Assembly (NCBI GenBank): GCA_030248215.1
Contig: JASANG010003930.1
Coordinates: 124,001-188,000 of the forward strand
Reading direction: 5' to 3'
Source of the DNA: Enoplolaimus lenunculus
Taxonomy: Eukaryota; Nematoda; Enoplea; Enoplida; Thoracostomopsidae
Length of the DNA: 64,000 bases
The notes below the pieces were generated by a model. That model was not told where the DNA came from. It saw only the letters and a list, made by a program, of their open reading frames with translations, and made no database searches. Shown in pieces: positions 22,774 to 34,088 of this stretch; the first letter of the stretch is position 1; each line of letters opens with the position of its first letter. Position numbers and translations under genes: made by a program.

Positions 22774-22948
22774 AGGTATAGATCAGAGGCGGAGCGTTAT
22801 TCTGCGGGACTGCCATAGAGTAAGCTTAAGCTCAAGATACATTTCTTGCTTAGGCTTAGACTTAGGCTTAGGTATAACCTCATTCTTACGTTTACGCTTA
22901 GGGTTAGGAATTATACTACTGTTACGGTTCTGTTTTATACATTGGCCC
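22774..22948 (+). mobile_element. TTAGGC-bearing miniature element, family 1
   Basis: The order is GGCGGAGCGTTATTCTGCGGGAC, ATAGAGTAAGCTTAAGC, TTAGGC-like array (22850-22915), TTATACTACTGTTACGG and the right end TTCTGTTTTATACATTGGCC. It matches 58834-59075 in the same orientation. Confidence 0.7.
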
Positions 22949-23238
22949 TCGCCAGTGAACATGTATAATACTACTTTTTTACTAAAGATTATCATGATTG
23001 ACTAGATCCACCTTAGTCTAATATCAAACTTTCAGGTTTAGTAATAGAAAAAACTAACTTCCAAATTTGCATAGCCACGCATCAAAAACAGACAGTGTTT
23101 ATATGCAAAAATAATAGAAGGTATTTGCCTCGAACGAGTCTCGCTTGCCAAATTAAATTTTTTATTGTTAACCAATCTGTTTTATATTAGAAGACTTATC
23201 GCTAATTGCTAAAAAATGCTATGTAACTTCTAAACAGG

Positions 23239-23471
23239 TCAAATATCGTTCGCAATTAATTCAACCTTTCCCTCATACAGAACTGTAATAGCGGCACTGT
23301 ATAAATTGTGTATACGAATTATAAATTTTCCATGAGACATGAAGGCGGCCACAATAGGGTTAGAATGGTAAAGATGTTCCGAACTTGAAACACAGATCGC
23401 AGTTGAAATTGTTTCAATTGATTCGGGAAGGGTTGTGAGTCTCACCCGCATTACTTGTGTTTCACCTTTGC
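23239..23471 (-). CDS. Candidate terminal exon of an unknown minus-strand gene
   Basis: Read on the minus strand, an AAAATTCAG acceptor is followed by an open frame of 76 residues, beginning with KGETQVMRVRLTTL and ending with VLYEGKVELIANDI and a TGA. The composition is mixed and protein-like, with a strand-rich pattern, unlike the Leu- or Lys-biased frames over repeats nearby. The acceptor leaves two bases to complete a split codon (phase 1). I do not recognise the family; a lectin-like or other beta-sandwich domain would fit, but this is a guess. No upstream exon was found. The HEN-1-like gene on the same strand ends at 25207 with its own stop, so this is probably a separate gene. Confidence 0.35.
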
Positions 23472-23805
23472 CTGAATTTTGTTCGTTTTATGAAACATTA
23501 CAATTATTACATTTTGTATATGTTATTTAACATCTATTCAATTTTCACAACATCAGAGTATGACCAGTCAATTTTTTTGTACTAATAGGTAAACGTCATA
23601 TGTACTCTGGAGAGAGTACAACACCAGCCGATTCCTGTGCAGTATGCCTAAACCTAAGCATAAGCCTTCGTTTAAACCCTTGTCCAACCCTACGCCTGAA
23701 TACAAGTCTTAAATTTAAATGTTGAGAAAAGTGCACAAGAGCCCAAGAGTCTGCCGTTGATGACAAGTTGCTGAACTGTCGGACTACATAAAACCTGGTT
23801 TTCAA

Positions 23806-24025
23806 TACTGTAGCGACCCGAATAAAAGAAGGCAATGAGAGTGATGACCTTTTTAAGTACTGATCAATAGTAGACTGTATCCCTAGCAAAGTCTGTCAGC
23901 GGATAGGGTCCATATGTCCAAATTATAGCCCCCAACACAGAGACCAAAGCAGAATTTCCTAATAACAGAATAGTCTGAAGCGGCAAAATAAGTACCAGTC
24001 CCCTGTTATTCGAGTCACTACAGTA
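23806..24025. mobile_element. CTGTAGTGACCCGAATAA-family element, short internal-deletion copy (220 bp)
   Basis: The left end TACTGTAGCGACCCGAATAA and right end TACTGTAGTGACTCGAATAA (read inward) are clear and are flanked by TA on both sides, which supports a TA target site. It is half the length of 21810-22246, as expected of an internally deleted copy. Confidence 0.75.
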
Positions 24026-24061
24026 TTTCACAAAATTGTTCCTAATATACCAGTTATAAGA

Positions 24062-24253
24062 TTGAAAACTTTCAACACGCTTGAAAACGTATCGGTGCTT
24101 CATACATTACTGAACACAAGCAAGAAAATGAACAGTTCTACTAAACCTAAGTCCGGTAAAGAATGGCGTGATAATTCATTATTGCGTAGAACACGAATTG
24201 CAGCCATGATATATACAAGACATGGTTTACCTTCTGTCAAATATGGTTCGTAA
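24062..24253 (+). CDS. Candidate exon or short gene, function unknown (weak)
   Basis: A plus-strand frame ends at a TAA at 24251-24253 and reads MNSSTKPKSGKEWRDN then SLLRRTRIAAMIYTRHGLPS near its end. Composition is basic and mixed, not repeat-like. There is no signal peptide, no known motif and no upstream exon with a convincing donor. The minus strand is also open over much of it, so even the direction is unsure. It lies between two miniature elements. Confidence 0.2.
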   Translation: MKTFNTLENVSVLHTLLNTSKKMNSSTKPKSGKEWRDNSLLRRTRIAAMIYTRHGLPSVKYGS

Positions 24254-24265
24254 TTAGAACACACA

Positions 24266-24440
24266 GGGCCGTAAAAGCCACCCCCATACCCCCCATGTGG
24301 GATGCCCCATTCCTGAATAGGCCACCACCTTAGCCGGTTGAAAGAAAAACCGCCGAAGTTTTAAAATGCGTCCGGTTTCTCGCTCGTTTCGCTCGCGAGT
24401 TTGTGGCCCCCACTCTCAAGTTTGGGAGAAGCCAGTAGCC
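24266..24440. other. GC-rich repeat-like stretch, unassigned
   Basis: Locally GC-rich with C-runs and words such as AGCCACCCCCATACCCCCC and TTTGGGAGAAGCCAGTAGCC. It looks like the terminal parts of the GCCCGTAGCC elements but is too diverged to assign. No gene seen. Confidence 0.3.
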
Positions 24441-24959
24441 CTGTCTGCTCCGGCACCGAGAACAAATTACTCATATACTACAAACGAAACATAACTAGCT
24501 AAAATTTACGAAGAAACGAACAAACGAAGAAATCAATTCGCATCAATAATTGTTTATAAAATTTACGATTCTGTGTAGACACCTGGGATTGTATTTTCAA
24601 CTACATATGGCAGAATTACTCTGACTAGTAATATATGGATCTTAAAATAGTGGTTCACCAGTGAATTAAAGTCTATGAAAATTTATTAAGGACATTGTTC
24701 GTGAGCTACATAGCTACAGTACAAAGTTCGACAAAGTATTTTTTGCTTGGGTACGTTTCGGAGTGAGACTGCCAGATCGAAATAGACCCCCCACAGAAAC
24801 CGTGGTTCCTAACAAGAATAAAAACCAAAATTTTGTGTTGAGATTTTAGTACTAAAATTGCGTTTGGTTATGCTTATGAGTTTAGACAGATACTGCGTTT
24901 GTAACAATTAAATGCCTCGCAAACTTTAAAAACTTTCAAACTATAAAATGGTTCAAAAT

Positions 24960-25142
24960 TGGGCCCATGTATAGCTGACGAAAGACCGTTTTTTCCGCAG
25001 GACTCCAATAGAGTACGCTTAAGCTTTAGATTATTTTTGCTCTTGCTTTGGATATAAGGTTACTCATACGCTGAAACTCTGAATTTAGGCTTAGTGTTAG
25101 GAATATGCATATACTACTGTGATGGCCTTCAGTTATACAATG
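24960..25142 (+). mobile_element. TTAGGC-bearing miniature element, family 1 (decayed array)
   Basis: The left end GGGCCCATGTATAGC and inner blocks TTTTCCGCAGGACTCCAATAGAG and GCTTAAGCTTTAGA match 58834-58910. The hexamer array is mostly degenerate; GGAATATGCATATACTACTG and GGCCTTCAGTTATACAATG form the right part. It lies just downstream of the end of the HEN-1-like gene. Confidence 0.7.
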
Positions 25143-25184
25143 AGAAAGTTGATCAACAACTACACTGCTTATAAATCTGAAATT

Positions 25185-25190
25185 TTTAAT
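25185..25190 (-). promoter_or_regulatory. Putative poly(A) signal ATTAAA for the LDLa gene
   Basis: On the minus strand ATTAAA lies about 17 bp after the proposed stop codon at 25207-25209. Confidence 0.35.
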
Positions 25191-25206
25191 GAAAAAAAAT
25201 CGAATC

Positions 25207-28200
25207 TCAAAATTCATCCTTTCTTCGTCGTCTGTGTCGTCGATTGTGTCGCAGTCGTCGCTCACGAGTAGCAGAACTGCTACTACTGCTGCTGTTGCTG
25301 GTGCTCAGACTAAGCAACACTTTTTCGTTGAGATCGGTCAGTATATCCATAGTTTTTTTCAGATAACTATTGGTCTGAAACAGTGTCAAAGAAATACTAC
25401 GGCGATAAACTGAATTACAAAAATGATGGATCAATTAAATTCAACAAACAATAAACAATATTTTAGATACTCGCCGGCGATCTGATGAAGCAATTTTAAC
25501 TTACCGTTGAACCAAACAATTCAAAACCAAGTGAAATTCAACGTTTAATTTTTGCCAGATCATATATAAATTTGGCTAGTGAACCCAAACGACAGAATAC
25601 GCTCCCCTTTGTGCATGCCTGCGGGGTTCCGGTGTTGGGCCCGTAGCCAAGGTGGGGCCAGGAGGTGGGGCTCAGCCCACCCCCACCCCGGAAATCAACG
25701 AAACCCCTTGTATAGCCCTTCTGAAATATTTGTAGCCCCCTAACAAGGTTATTTAGGTATGCATTTTTTTGAAACAATGCATGTCATCAATCAATAAAAC
25801 AAACGCAGCGTTTTAAGCGACTATTAATTTTTGGCGACTGCACTTTTAAACACGTGCATATGTGATATCATAGAGAGAGAGAAAGAGAGTTGTTTTGTAA
25901 AGTAATTTTTTGCAATCATCAGAAGAAAAAAACTGCTATAAACTTCTAAAATCTAAAATATGGGCTTTGCGCGAAAGTGACGCAAATGCAATTTGATTGC
26001 CAGTTTTACAAAAGAGGAATGTCCGGAGTTTGCAGCAAGGTCATGCTTTTTTATAAGTTTGAAGCGAACAGAAACTGACTGGTTAGGTCATACACACACG
26101 CAAGGATTTTAGCGCAAAATGTATAAAGTACAAGTTAAGTATGCCAGCCCCACAGCCAGGATTTATCTAGCGAGGTCATAAAAAATTTTCGTGACATAGA
26201 ATGCTGTCGACGCTGTAGAAAAATTTTTGGACCATGTGAGCGTAGATGTTTGTAGGTGGATCGGACACCGCCTGGGACGTAGTCACAGGAGGCCAGGGGG
26301 ACATCAGCACCCTCTAAAAAATTTCGGCCAAAGATCAAATTTGCTTGTAATTCATCGCAAACCAAAGTATGCCCCTCCTAAAAAATTTTCCAGTCCCCTA
26401 GCAGGGTGCGGCATCCCAGCAAGCACGCAGTTTAATCAAAGCAGCACGAAAGTACATTGAGCGCCCACTAGAATTTTATATGAACAAAATTCAGATGCTG
26501 CTAACATCGGGTAACAAATTCAAACCAGCTACGTCATTCACTATTGAATTATAATTAATCAAGGCTAATAATATCGTTTATCGTTTACTACATAGACGAA
26601 TTAACGCTCATGAAACTTTGAACACAACAGTACTGTAAATTTCAGCCCAGCGAAAGTAGAAACTGCTACAGAGGTGGACAGAGTAATTGTAGAAAGTGGG
26701 CTTTCAAATGAATTGTAACGAAATTTATGCATACGGTTCATATGGTTGAATCAACTGATTGGCGAAGGGCCTAATCATAAACATAGCGGTATAAAGGTAA
26801 TTAAAAATATAGTCTCCAATGACGTATACATGGGAAGAAATGCAATAATATTTCGTGCCGAAATTTCTGGTACAGCAGAAAAAGTGCCTTTCCGGAGGGT
26901 TTAGTAACCTCTAGATCCTAAAGTTTAAAAGAAAATTTCTCGCTCGCTAGCGAAAACATTTACATAAAATTATCATCCCCCGGAATATTATTCAGTCTAT
27001 GGCCTTGACAAGGTCGCGGTCCCAGCATACTGCGCATTGTTAATTCCCACAGGAGCAGGCTCGCAGCCAGACCTCAACGTGCTAAAGTGGGGCTTAAAAA
27101 TATTTAAGAGCGGCGTTCAAGACTTCAAGTATCATGTCTTATTAGTGAAGTTGAAACTTTTCTAGAGACGCCCAAAATTTTGCAATGGGAAACTGAGTGC
27201 ACTCGTGATCACCATATGTCTACGTACTTACACAGGGCAGTGTCTTACCACACTATAAAACATGCAACCAACAGGATCTTCGTCTTCGCCTGATGGGCAA
27301 TCAATACGGCCGTCGCATAATTGCCGGGTTTCTACACAAACCATCAAATAACGGCCGTGCGGTCCTTTCTTTGCACTGGGACACTGTATCCGCTCGACGC
27401 CACCTTGGACCGGACAGTGGGCAGCTAAAAATTAAAAAATTATTCAATATAACATTTCTGCATTTTATCTATATTTGGGGTTATTCTGCTTTCTGCTATA
27501 ATGTACCACATTTCCTTTTTCAATAGTATCTTACCGTCAGTAAATAACACTGCACTATATTGCTCATATCCCGATTTAAACTGCGACTAAAAAGGACTGC
27601 ATTTCGTATATTTTTCATGCGTTAAATCAGTGCTCCGCAATCTTTTTTCGAGTCATACTCAGCACAATTGCCGGAATTGTTTGATGATCAGCGAAGAAAT
27701 AACTTATGCTAATGAATAAAAAATTATGCTTTCGACCCTTTCGAACAGTAATTCACTGTATTCCAAAACAGAAAATATAACCATGGTATCCTAGAAAAAT
27801 ATACGGGCATCATTTGAACCCCTGAAACCTCCAAAAAACGAAAGTTTCTAGTCGGAATTTAAATGTTTAACAAAAACTGCGCTGGTTTTTGTCGAGTAAA
27901 AATTTATTAATTCTTCGTGACGTTTGTTTATTTTGGTTTTGAAACTAAAGTAGGATTTCCAATTGGATTCGGAGGCAGATAAATTATGAGGTTAGCTGCC
28001 GACCTTTTACGTATGAAACCCCTGAACATAACGCTTCGTGTTATGATTTGTTTTCCCGTCATTAATACAAATTCGAATGTTTCGATACAATGTATCTCTA
28101 CTTTCACACAATGGACAACGCAACTGTGCGATATTTTGTTAAAGTTTGAAGCGCTATAAATAGTATAGAACTCTACAAGGCTACAAGAAAATTTTCCGCA

Positions 28201-29572
28201 TACTTACTAACAGCCAAACGGTCGTAACTTTGAATTGCAATCAAAATTAGTTTAGAAATTTTCGAAAAATTTACCTTATTTTCACAAGAAACTTGCGTTT
28301 TCATGTAGCTAGTTTTGTAATTATATGTCGTTAACGATACTGTAACAACAGCAATTTAAATTTACGTGGCTCTATCGTAAGGATAATCGCATCAATTAAA
28401 AACAATATATTTTGAACCATACGTGGCATTCTGTGTATGTTTAACTTTGCAAATTAAATTGAAAAATATCATGAATAAGTGAGGAAAAAATGAAAAACTA
28501 CTACTTTGGAGATTTTAGATATTTACAATATGAGTCGAAGCAAAACGAGTAATATGCAACTCAGATTTCATTCACAAATTCAACGCATAATCTCAACCAA
28601 AACATTGGTTGATATAGTAAAAAATGAATTATATACAAAATTATTTATCAACTGTATTGATTGAAAAGTCTTCCATTGTCCTTTTCTATTTGTCCATTTT
28701 AAAATTGTTTCTTTTCAAGCTAGCATTCAAACCACAGACTCTCGGGTGTGGTGTATTTACAAACGCAACTCAGCTGTAGAAGCGTGACACTCAAGCCATC
28801 GAGAGCTGTCACGCTTCATTTTGATTTTGTGTTAAACACTGCGAACCGCAGTGTGTATTACTTCGTTTTACGGTTTACACTGAAAAATGTTACAATTTAT
28901 AAAATTAGTACCTACCTCCAATTGTCGATCCGCGTCCGTTAGTGCCACTTTTGCCCCAAATATATTCTAAAAGCGAATTTTGGTATCGGTTGCGGTCGTT
29001 GCGTCGCTGTAACATCTGTTGTCGATGTTGCCAGTGTCGCAGTGGACGTTGTCTATTATTGTTGTTGTTGTTGTTGTTGTTGTTACTGTTCGTGTGTCGT
29101 ATTCGGTCTTGGCGTCTATTGTCGTGTTGCATGGAATGTGATTGATTATCATTGTATACTAAATTTTCACGTTGGTTCTTTGTCCCATCGCGATTTGTTT
29201 GTCTCCTGCGAACGGCGTTGTTGTCGCTATCATCGCTGTATTGATTTTCGTCTTGTTCCCGTCGATATGAGAATTCAGTGCGACGCCTTTGCTCTTCAGC
29301 CTTTCGGTTACGGTGTTGGATTTCTCTATTATGTCCTCGGCGTCTTTCGTCATTGCGGTACCTGGAGTCTTTTGAATAGCTTTCAGCATTTGCCGATTGT
29401 AGCTGAGTTTCGTGTATGTTTGGTATATTTCTCTGCATTCCGTTTGCGCTAGAAGAGTGAGAATTTTGGTGACCAGCTCTTGCCAAGCGACCCTGGTTAG
29501 CATTTTCTAAAGCGTATTGATACGCTGATCGTTGTTCTGGTTGCCTGCGGCTCCTTTCGGCGTCATTGGACA

Positions 29573-29628
<56 letters not shown>

Positions 29629-30806
29629 GGGTTATAATTATTGTTGTTATTGCTGTTGTAATAACTATCAGTATTCGTCGAGTCAATTTTAGCTCTGACT
29701 TGAAAATTTTGGTCGGAACCTGCGTTTACTGGATTTCTATTTGTTCCAGCGTTCATTGATTGAACACTGTCGTCGTCATGTTCGGCGTTATTGCTTTTGC
29801 CATAGTTGATAGCCGCATTATAATTTGCATTATTATAATTATCAGTATGGCTGTTACTTGATGCGTAGCTTCTTACTGCTGCTGCTGCTGCATTATCGAT
29901 ATCGTGTCGCGCGACATTTTTCCTATTAATTACATTGTTTTCAACACTATTAATGTTTCTTTGTGCTGCAGTTTGACGTTTTTGCAATCGTAGTACAATT
30001 GTGTCTTGGTCAATATAGGTAGTACCCGTATTTGCATCAAACGATGGGTTTAACTCTGGACGAGTTGAAACTCGATTTTCAGCTAACGCTTGCCTAACCG
30101 CGTTGGAATTTATATTATCGATCAACGGAGCTTCAATTACAGCGGTCAGTGCTACTGGAGGAGACGAAGTAACACCACGCGAAGATAGTAACAACATCTG
30201 CTCAACGTTTCGTGCTTCCAGACCACCTAACTGAGCACGTACCCTGGTAAGAAGTTCAGGAGTGTTCTCAGAAAATGTTTCACCGTTGGAAATATCGTCG
30301 CTTTGAAGGACGCGTGGCTCCAGTTCAATGTCAAATCGTGACGGTTCGTTAAACTCGACTTTAACGCGTTCATCGTTCAATAACTCATCAGATTGATCCC
30401 AAACAGATCGACAATAACAACTATACGGCACCATAACGAGTAACAAAATAATCATGAGAAGCGCTGTTGAGCACGTTGTATAATATAATCGGAGGCCTTT
30501 GCTCGCTGCTCTGCCTGCCCGTTTAGACTGTATCCTGTGGATCTCAACGCTATCCCACGTGAAGGGCTCCAGTATATTTAGTTCAACCAACCGTTGAACT
30601 TGGTTCGGATTGAGTTTTGCTTCAGTTGGTAGGATTGTTTTGACTGGAAACCGTGAATGAAGTATGGCAATACTTGCGGGTAAGCTAAATTTGTGTCCTG
30701 GCCGAGACTCAAACTGTGGTGTCAGTGAAGGTTTACGGTACTGGTATGCAGGGTGAAATTTGGTGTTTAGCTGGGAACATTTTGTGTTACACGTTCGCTG
30801 AGACAT
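25207..30806 (-). CDS. Secreted Asn/Arg-rich protein with one LDL-receptor class A domain (HEN-1/Jelly belly-like candidate)
   Basis: Minus-strand exons: 30806-28916, 27424-27249, 25374-25207; phases join (1, then 0), giving 744 residues from 30806 or 627 from the ATG at 30455. A hydrophobic run at about 113-132 (ALLMIILLLVMVPYSCY) is an internal signal sequence, or a normal one if 30455 is the start. Then comes a long polar region with an 18-Asn run (29573-29627), a furin-like site RSRR near residue 420 and a basic Arg/Gln/Asn stretch. Exon 2 is an LDLa module: VCVETRQLCDGRIDCPSGED ends with the calcium-binding acidic pattern and a final Cys. Exon 3 reads YLKKTMDILTDLNEKVL, a Ser run and a basic tail. 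HEN-1 (C. elegans) and Jelly belly (Drosophila) are secreted single-LDLa ligands of ALK-type receptors, and Jelly belly has a cryptic signal; the resemblance is by architecture. The LDLa exon is sure; its joining to the other two is inferred. Confidence 0.6.
25635..25745. mobile_element. GCCCGTAGCC-family element in intron 2 of the LDLa gene
   Basis: It starts GGGCCCGTAGCCAAGGTGG, then GGGGCTCAGCCCACCCCC, CCCCTTGTATAGCCCTTCTG and GCCCCCTAACAAGG. The same block order occurs at 33426-33596. The right end is truncated. Confidence 0.6.
26263..26420. mobile_element. GCCCGTAGCC-family element, diverged
   Basis: GGGACGTAGTCACAGGAGGCC, then AAATTTGCTTGTAATTCATCG, then TATGCCCCTCCTAAAAAATTTTC and CCCCTAGCAGGGTG follow the family order. 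It lies in intron 2 of the LDLa gene. Confidence 0.5.
29573..29627 (-). repeat. AAT trinucleotide microsatellite encoding poly-Asn
   Basis: About 18 uninterrupted ATT units on the plus strand, read as Asn codons in the LDLa gene. Such a tract should vary in length between individuals. A second, shorter Asn-coding run lies near 29053-29085. Confidence 0.9.
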
Positions 30807-32118
30807 AGCGACCAGATTTTAATTGAAAAATGACTACTGAATACTACGCTCCGATAGTATTTATCAGTACAATGTGTAGCCATTTGCGGACAGCAGCGCA
30901 TTCAGTGATTGTAACTGAAAGTAGTGTTCAACTTAATCATTCGACTGATATTGTAAATTTAACTCAAATATAGATTTTGAAGAAATTAAGCAAACTTATC
31001 AACTCGAGCGTGAGTTGACGTCGGTGTACGGTTAAAATTAACATAAAATTATTTAACAATAATGTTTTCTAAAAATATTTTAAATCAAAGATTGTAAAAC
31101 ATGTATGAATCACTCTGAACTGTGGTATGATGAGCTTGACTTTGATCATGGGGTGAAGCTTAACGTGATCTAACCATATGATTGATGCATGCTCTTCCCG
31201 TCACAAAATCTACGATCTCTTAGATAACCGAACCGCAAGCATACGATACTTAATACTTTTAGACTTAGATTTATTCTTTCGTTTAGCATTACGCTTTAAT
31301 AGGCAAGCCCGTATAATTAACATAGGCGAAAATATTTATCATATTGGTTTAACTCACATTTCGCGGCGAGTTTGGTGGAAATGTTTTTGCTAGGATGCAA
31401 CCTAGCAAAACAGTCGTTCCAGTAACAAGTTTAAATATTTTTTAAAGACGTCGCCACGGGGGGCATTGGGGGGCCTTCCCACCCCCTCAAATTGCTCTGA
31501 TGCCCTAAAAATAGGCTCGGTCTCAGAGTAAACAATCATGAAATTCAACTGTAGGAGCCCACCAAAATTATCTGGTGCCCCCCAAATATATTTTCCACGG
31601 ACGCCAGTGAATATTTCACCTAAAATTCGTCAAATCTACGATGTAGAAACACCCTTTCCATTGTAAGTGTAACCCAATTATTTCTATAGCTGCTTACATA
31701 ATATGGACGCGCAATTTATCTTGGACCTGAGAGCAAACAGTCTGAAACGGTCAGTTAAGCAGTGTTTATTGTAAACATCGAAAAATTTGTTTATCAAATT
31801 AGTTGGTTACGCAGTAGCTTAAAACTATGCAATAAACGCCAATCTGTGAAATGATTACAATTTCGACGAGCTTAAAATATATCAAAGACCTTGCGGTTAG
31901 CTTAACCATATCCACACGCGGTAAATTTCAGCATCTACTTTGCTACAATAATACGTGCTTTGGGTGTTTCCATATCGCGACCATCTAAATGTTCTTATTT
32001 CGCTTAGTGTCCGTTATTTATACAGTTTATGAAAGACATAGCTAATTTCAAATGGTCATCTTTTATAAAGACACTGCTAATATATTAATGTTTTCAAAGA
32101 ATTATTGTTTATGTCTTG
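30807..32118. other. Upstream region of the LDLa gene; contains degenerate repeats
   Basis: It should hold the minus-strand promoter near 30807-31100; no clear TATA box seen. 31220-31300 has TTAGAC/TTAGAT words of a decayed TTAGGC element. 31446-31612 is GC-rich, starts CGTCGCCACGGGGGGC and ends CCACGGACGCCAGTG, possibly a separate miniature element. No exon seen. Confidence 0.4.
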
Positions 32119-32409
32119 TCGTAGGCCAATCTGCTTTTCAGGCAATTACTAATTGGCCTAGGCCAATCAGTTATTTCACGTTATAGCAATTTGTCCTGGG
32201 CTGAACTGCAATCGCACTTATAGACCAATCAGATTTGATTATTTGGACAAACACAATACCGGTAACCAATCAGCTTTGGTCTTACATCACTGTTGTTTTG
32301 CGAAATCTCACAATCGGCATTTCGCCTAGGCCAGACTGCTATTTGCTTCGAATAGCAGATTGACCTAGGCCAATTGGTAATTGACCTGAATTGCAGATTG
32401 GCCTACGAC
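32119..32409. mobile_element. Miniature inverted-repeat element with long TCGTAGGCCAATCTGC ends
   Basis: The left end TCGTAGGCCAATCTGCTTTT is matched by the right end read inward (TCGTAGGCCAATCTGCAATT), and the pairing runs on for about 60 bp, including AATTGGCCTAGG. Several CCAATCAG words occur inside. Length is about 290 bp, with no coding frame; this is the only copy seen in the window. Confidence 0.75.
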
Positions 32410-33387
32410 CTTTATACGATCACAAATATCCAACCTGAATTCTAGAGTCATGGCATACAACGTGTATTTATAATAGTTATTGCAATTTTTCTGTTTAAAA
32501 ATTTTGGGTATAGGAAAAAGCACTCTTTAACTTGATGGCTGTTTTCAACTTGAAAATAAAAATTGCTGACCAGATGCTAAAATTGTTTCGTTATAAAGAA
32601 TATATTAATATTCGGAAACAACTTCGTTCATATTTAGATTATATAAACTTACGTATTCTTAGCTGTATTGTTAAAACTTCTCGATCAGTTTAGTTTGTCG
32701 TTTAAAATGAGGTGTGAATTGGTGATTCGATCTTAACACCAACGCGTAGCAAGCTCAACTTGCTGGGGGAGCGAAAAATTTCTTGGAGTATGCAGAGATA
32801 TCAGATGGCTTGAAAACGGATCTGAAACTTTCCCGCCTGGCGAAATCTTTTCCGTGGCGGGTTGAGTCAAGCCCGCTTGACAACCTTTATCTAACTAGTG
32901 TGTTCAGATAATAAATCAAGTTTTATATAAACGTAAACTATCAATTGCCTTACATTGAATATACAGAAACAATTTGAATTATTTCAAAACTTTAAGACAA
33001 CTCGAATGTGGATATCACTGTTGTTTATCAAACTTTTTAAACGGCTGACGTCAGTGTCCTATAAAGCAGGAAAGCTCGTGGGAATAATTGTAAGGACAGC
33101 TAAATTTGGTCAATCTTAAAACCCAAATACATGCCGATAAACATCTCTATTTGTTGACGACAATGTTTATACATCATCAATTTTGTGTGTGACAAACACA
33201 CCTGCCAAATTGTCCAAAATATGTCAGAGATAAATGGCTATAGCTGAGATTTCCTAGATACCACATTATGACATTGCAATATTCAAGACTTTAAAAAAAT
33301 GAATGTTACCAGTAGTAAACGAATCTACGACAATTCATCGACCGACGACTTGCCGTGTAACACTGCTTAAATCCAGTTAATAAATCT

Positions 33388-33425
33388 ATGCATAATCCTA
33401 AGCGTAATCCTAAGCCTGCGTGTAC
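33388..33425 (-). repeat. Short GCCTAA-type hexamer run
   Basis: AATCCTAAGCGTAATCCTAAGCC and a few more variants. It abuts the element that follows at 33426. Confidence 0.5.
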
Positions 33426-33596
33426 CGCTAAGCGTGGACCCGTAGCTAGACGGGAGCCAGTGGTGCTCAGCCCCTTAGAAGAATTTTGACGTCCTTGAAA
33501 TATTTCGAACCTTCTTTGTAATAGTGATCGACAACCCTTGTATGCCCTTTCTGAAAAATATTTAGCACCCGTATAAAGGCAAGCTGGCTACGGGCC
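33426..33596. mobile_element. GCCCGTAGCC-family element
   Basis: It starts GGACCCGTAGCTAGACGGG and ends GGCAAGCTGGCTACGGGCC. Inner blocks CCTTGTATGCCCTTTCTG and TTCGAACCTTCTTTGTAATAG match the family. Length is about 170 bp. Confidence 0.65.
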
Positions 33597-33925
33597 TGAA
33601 TTCAAGTTAAGCATGGCGTTATTTACGCTTACTCTGCCTCTCTCACTCGAGAGTTTCCTTCTGCCATATTATCTGCGCCCGTTATAGTTTCATAACGGGA
33701 CACAACCTGAGAGTTGTTGTATTTATATACAAGAGCGGCGAAGGTTGAACGCTTGCACTTAAAAATCTCATAAATTTACACTGGTGATTCTATGGTCATA
33801 GATCAATAGCGTCACTATGCAAGCAAAGTATGCTGAGAAAATACTATCATTTCGTATGCACGATCATGTGTAATTCATTCAGAAATATTTCGTTAATCCG
33901 GAATTGCAGAGCGTCTTCACACAGT

Positions 33926-34088
33926 CCCGTAGCCAGCTCACCTTGCTAAGAAGGATTAACAAATTTTCAGGAAGGGCCTACAAGGGTTTTTAATAAGTAA
34001 CAAGTAAGGCTGAAAATTTTATAGTGGGGGCAAAAAATTTCGCAGGAGGGCTGTGCCTCCTTTGGTCTCCCTTGGCTTCGGCCCATCC
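33926..34088. mobile_element. GCCCGTAGCCAGCTCACCTTGC-family element, opposite orientation
   Basis: It starts CCCGTAGCCAGCTCACCTTGC and includes CCTACAAGGGTTTTTAATAAG and TAGTGGGGGCAAAAAATTTC, as at 41187-41346. The right end, near CTTGGCTTCGGCCCATCC, is a decayed terminal repeat. Confidence 0.65.

Noticed and set aside
25538-25777. 79-residue minus-strand frame within intron 2 of the LDLa gene
   Set aside because: Overlaps a GCCCGTAGCC-family element; similar Gly-rich frames appear wherever that family occurs.
29042-29759. Plus-strand Cys- and Ile-rich frames opposite the Asn-rich gene
   Set aside because: They are the complement of Asn and other codons of the minus-strand exon.
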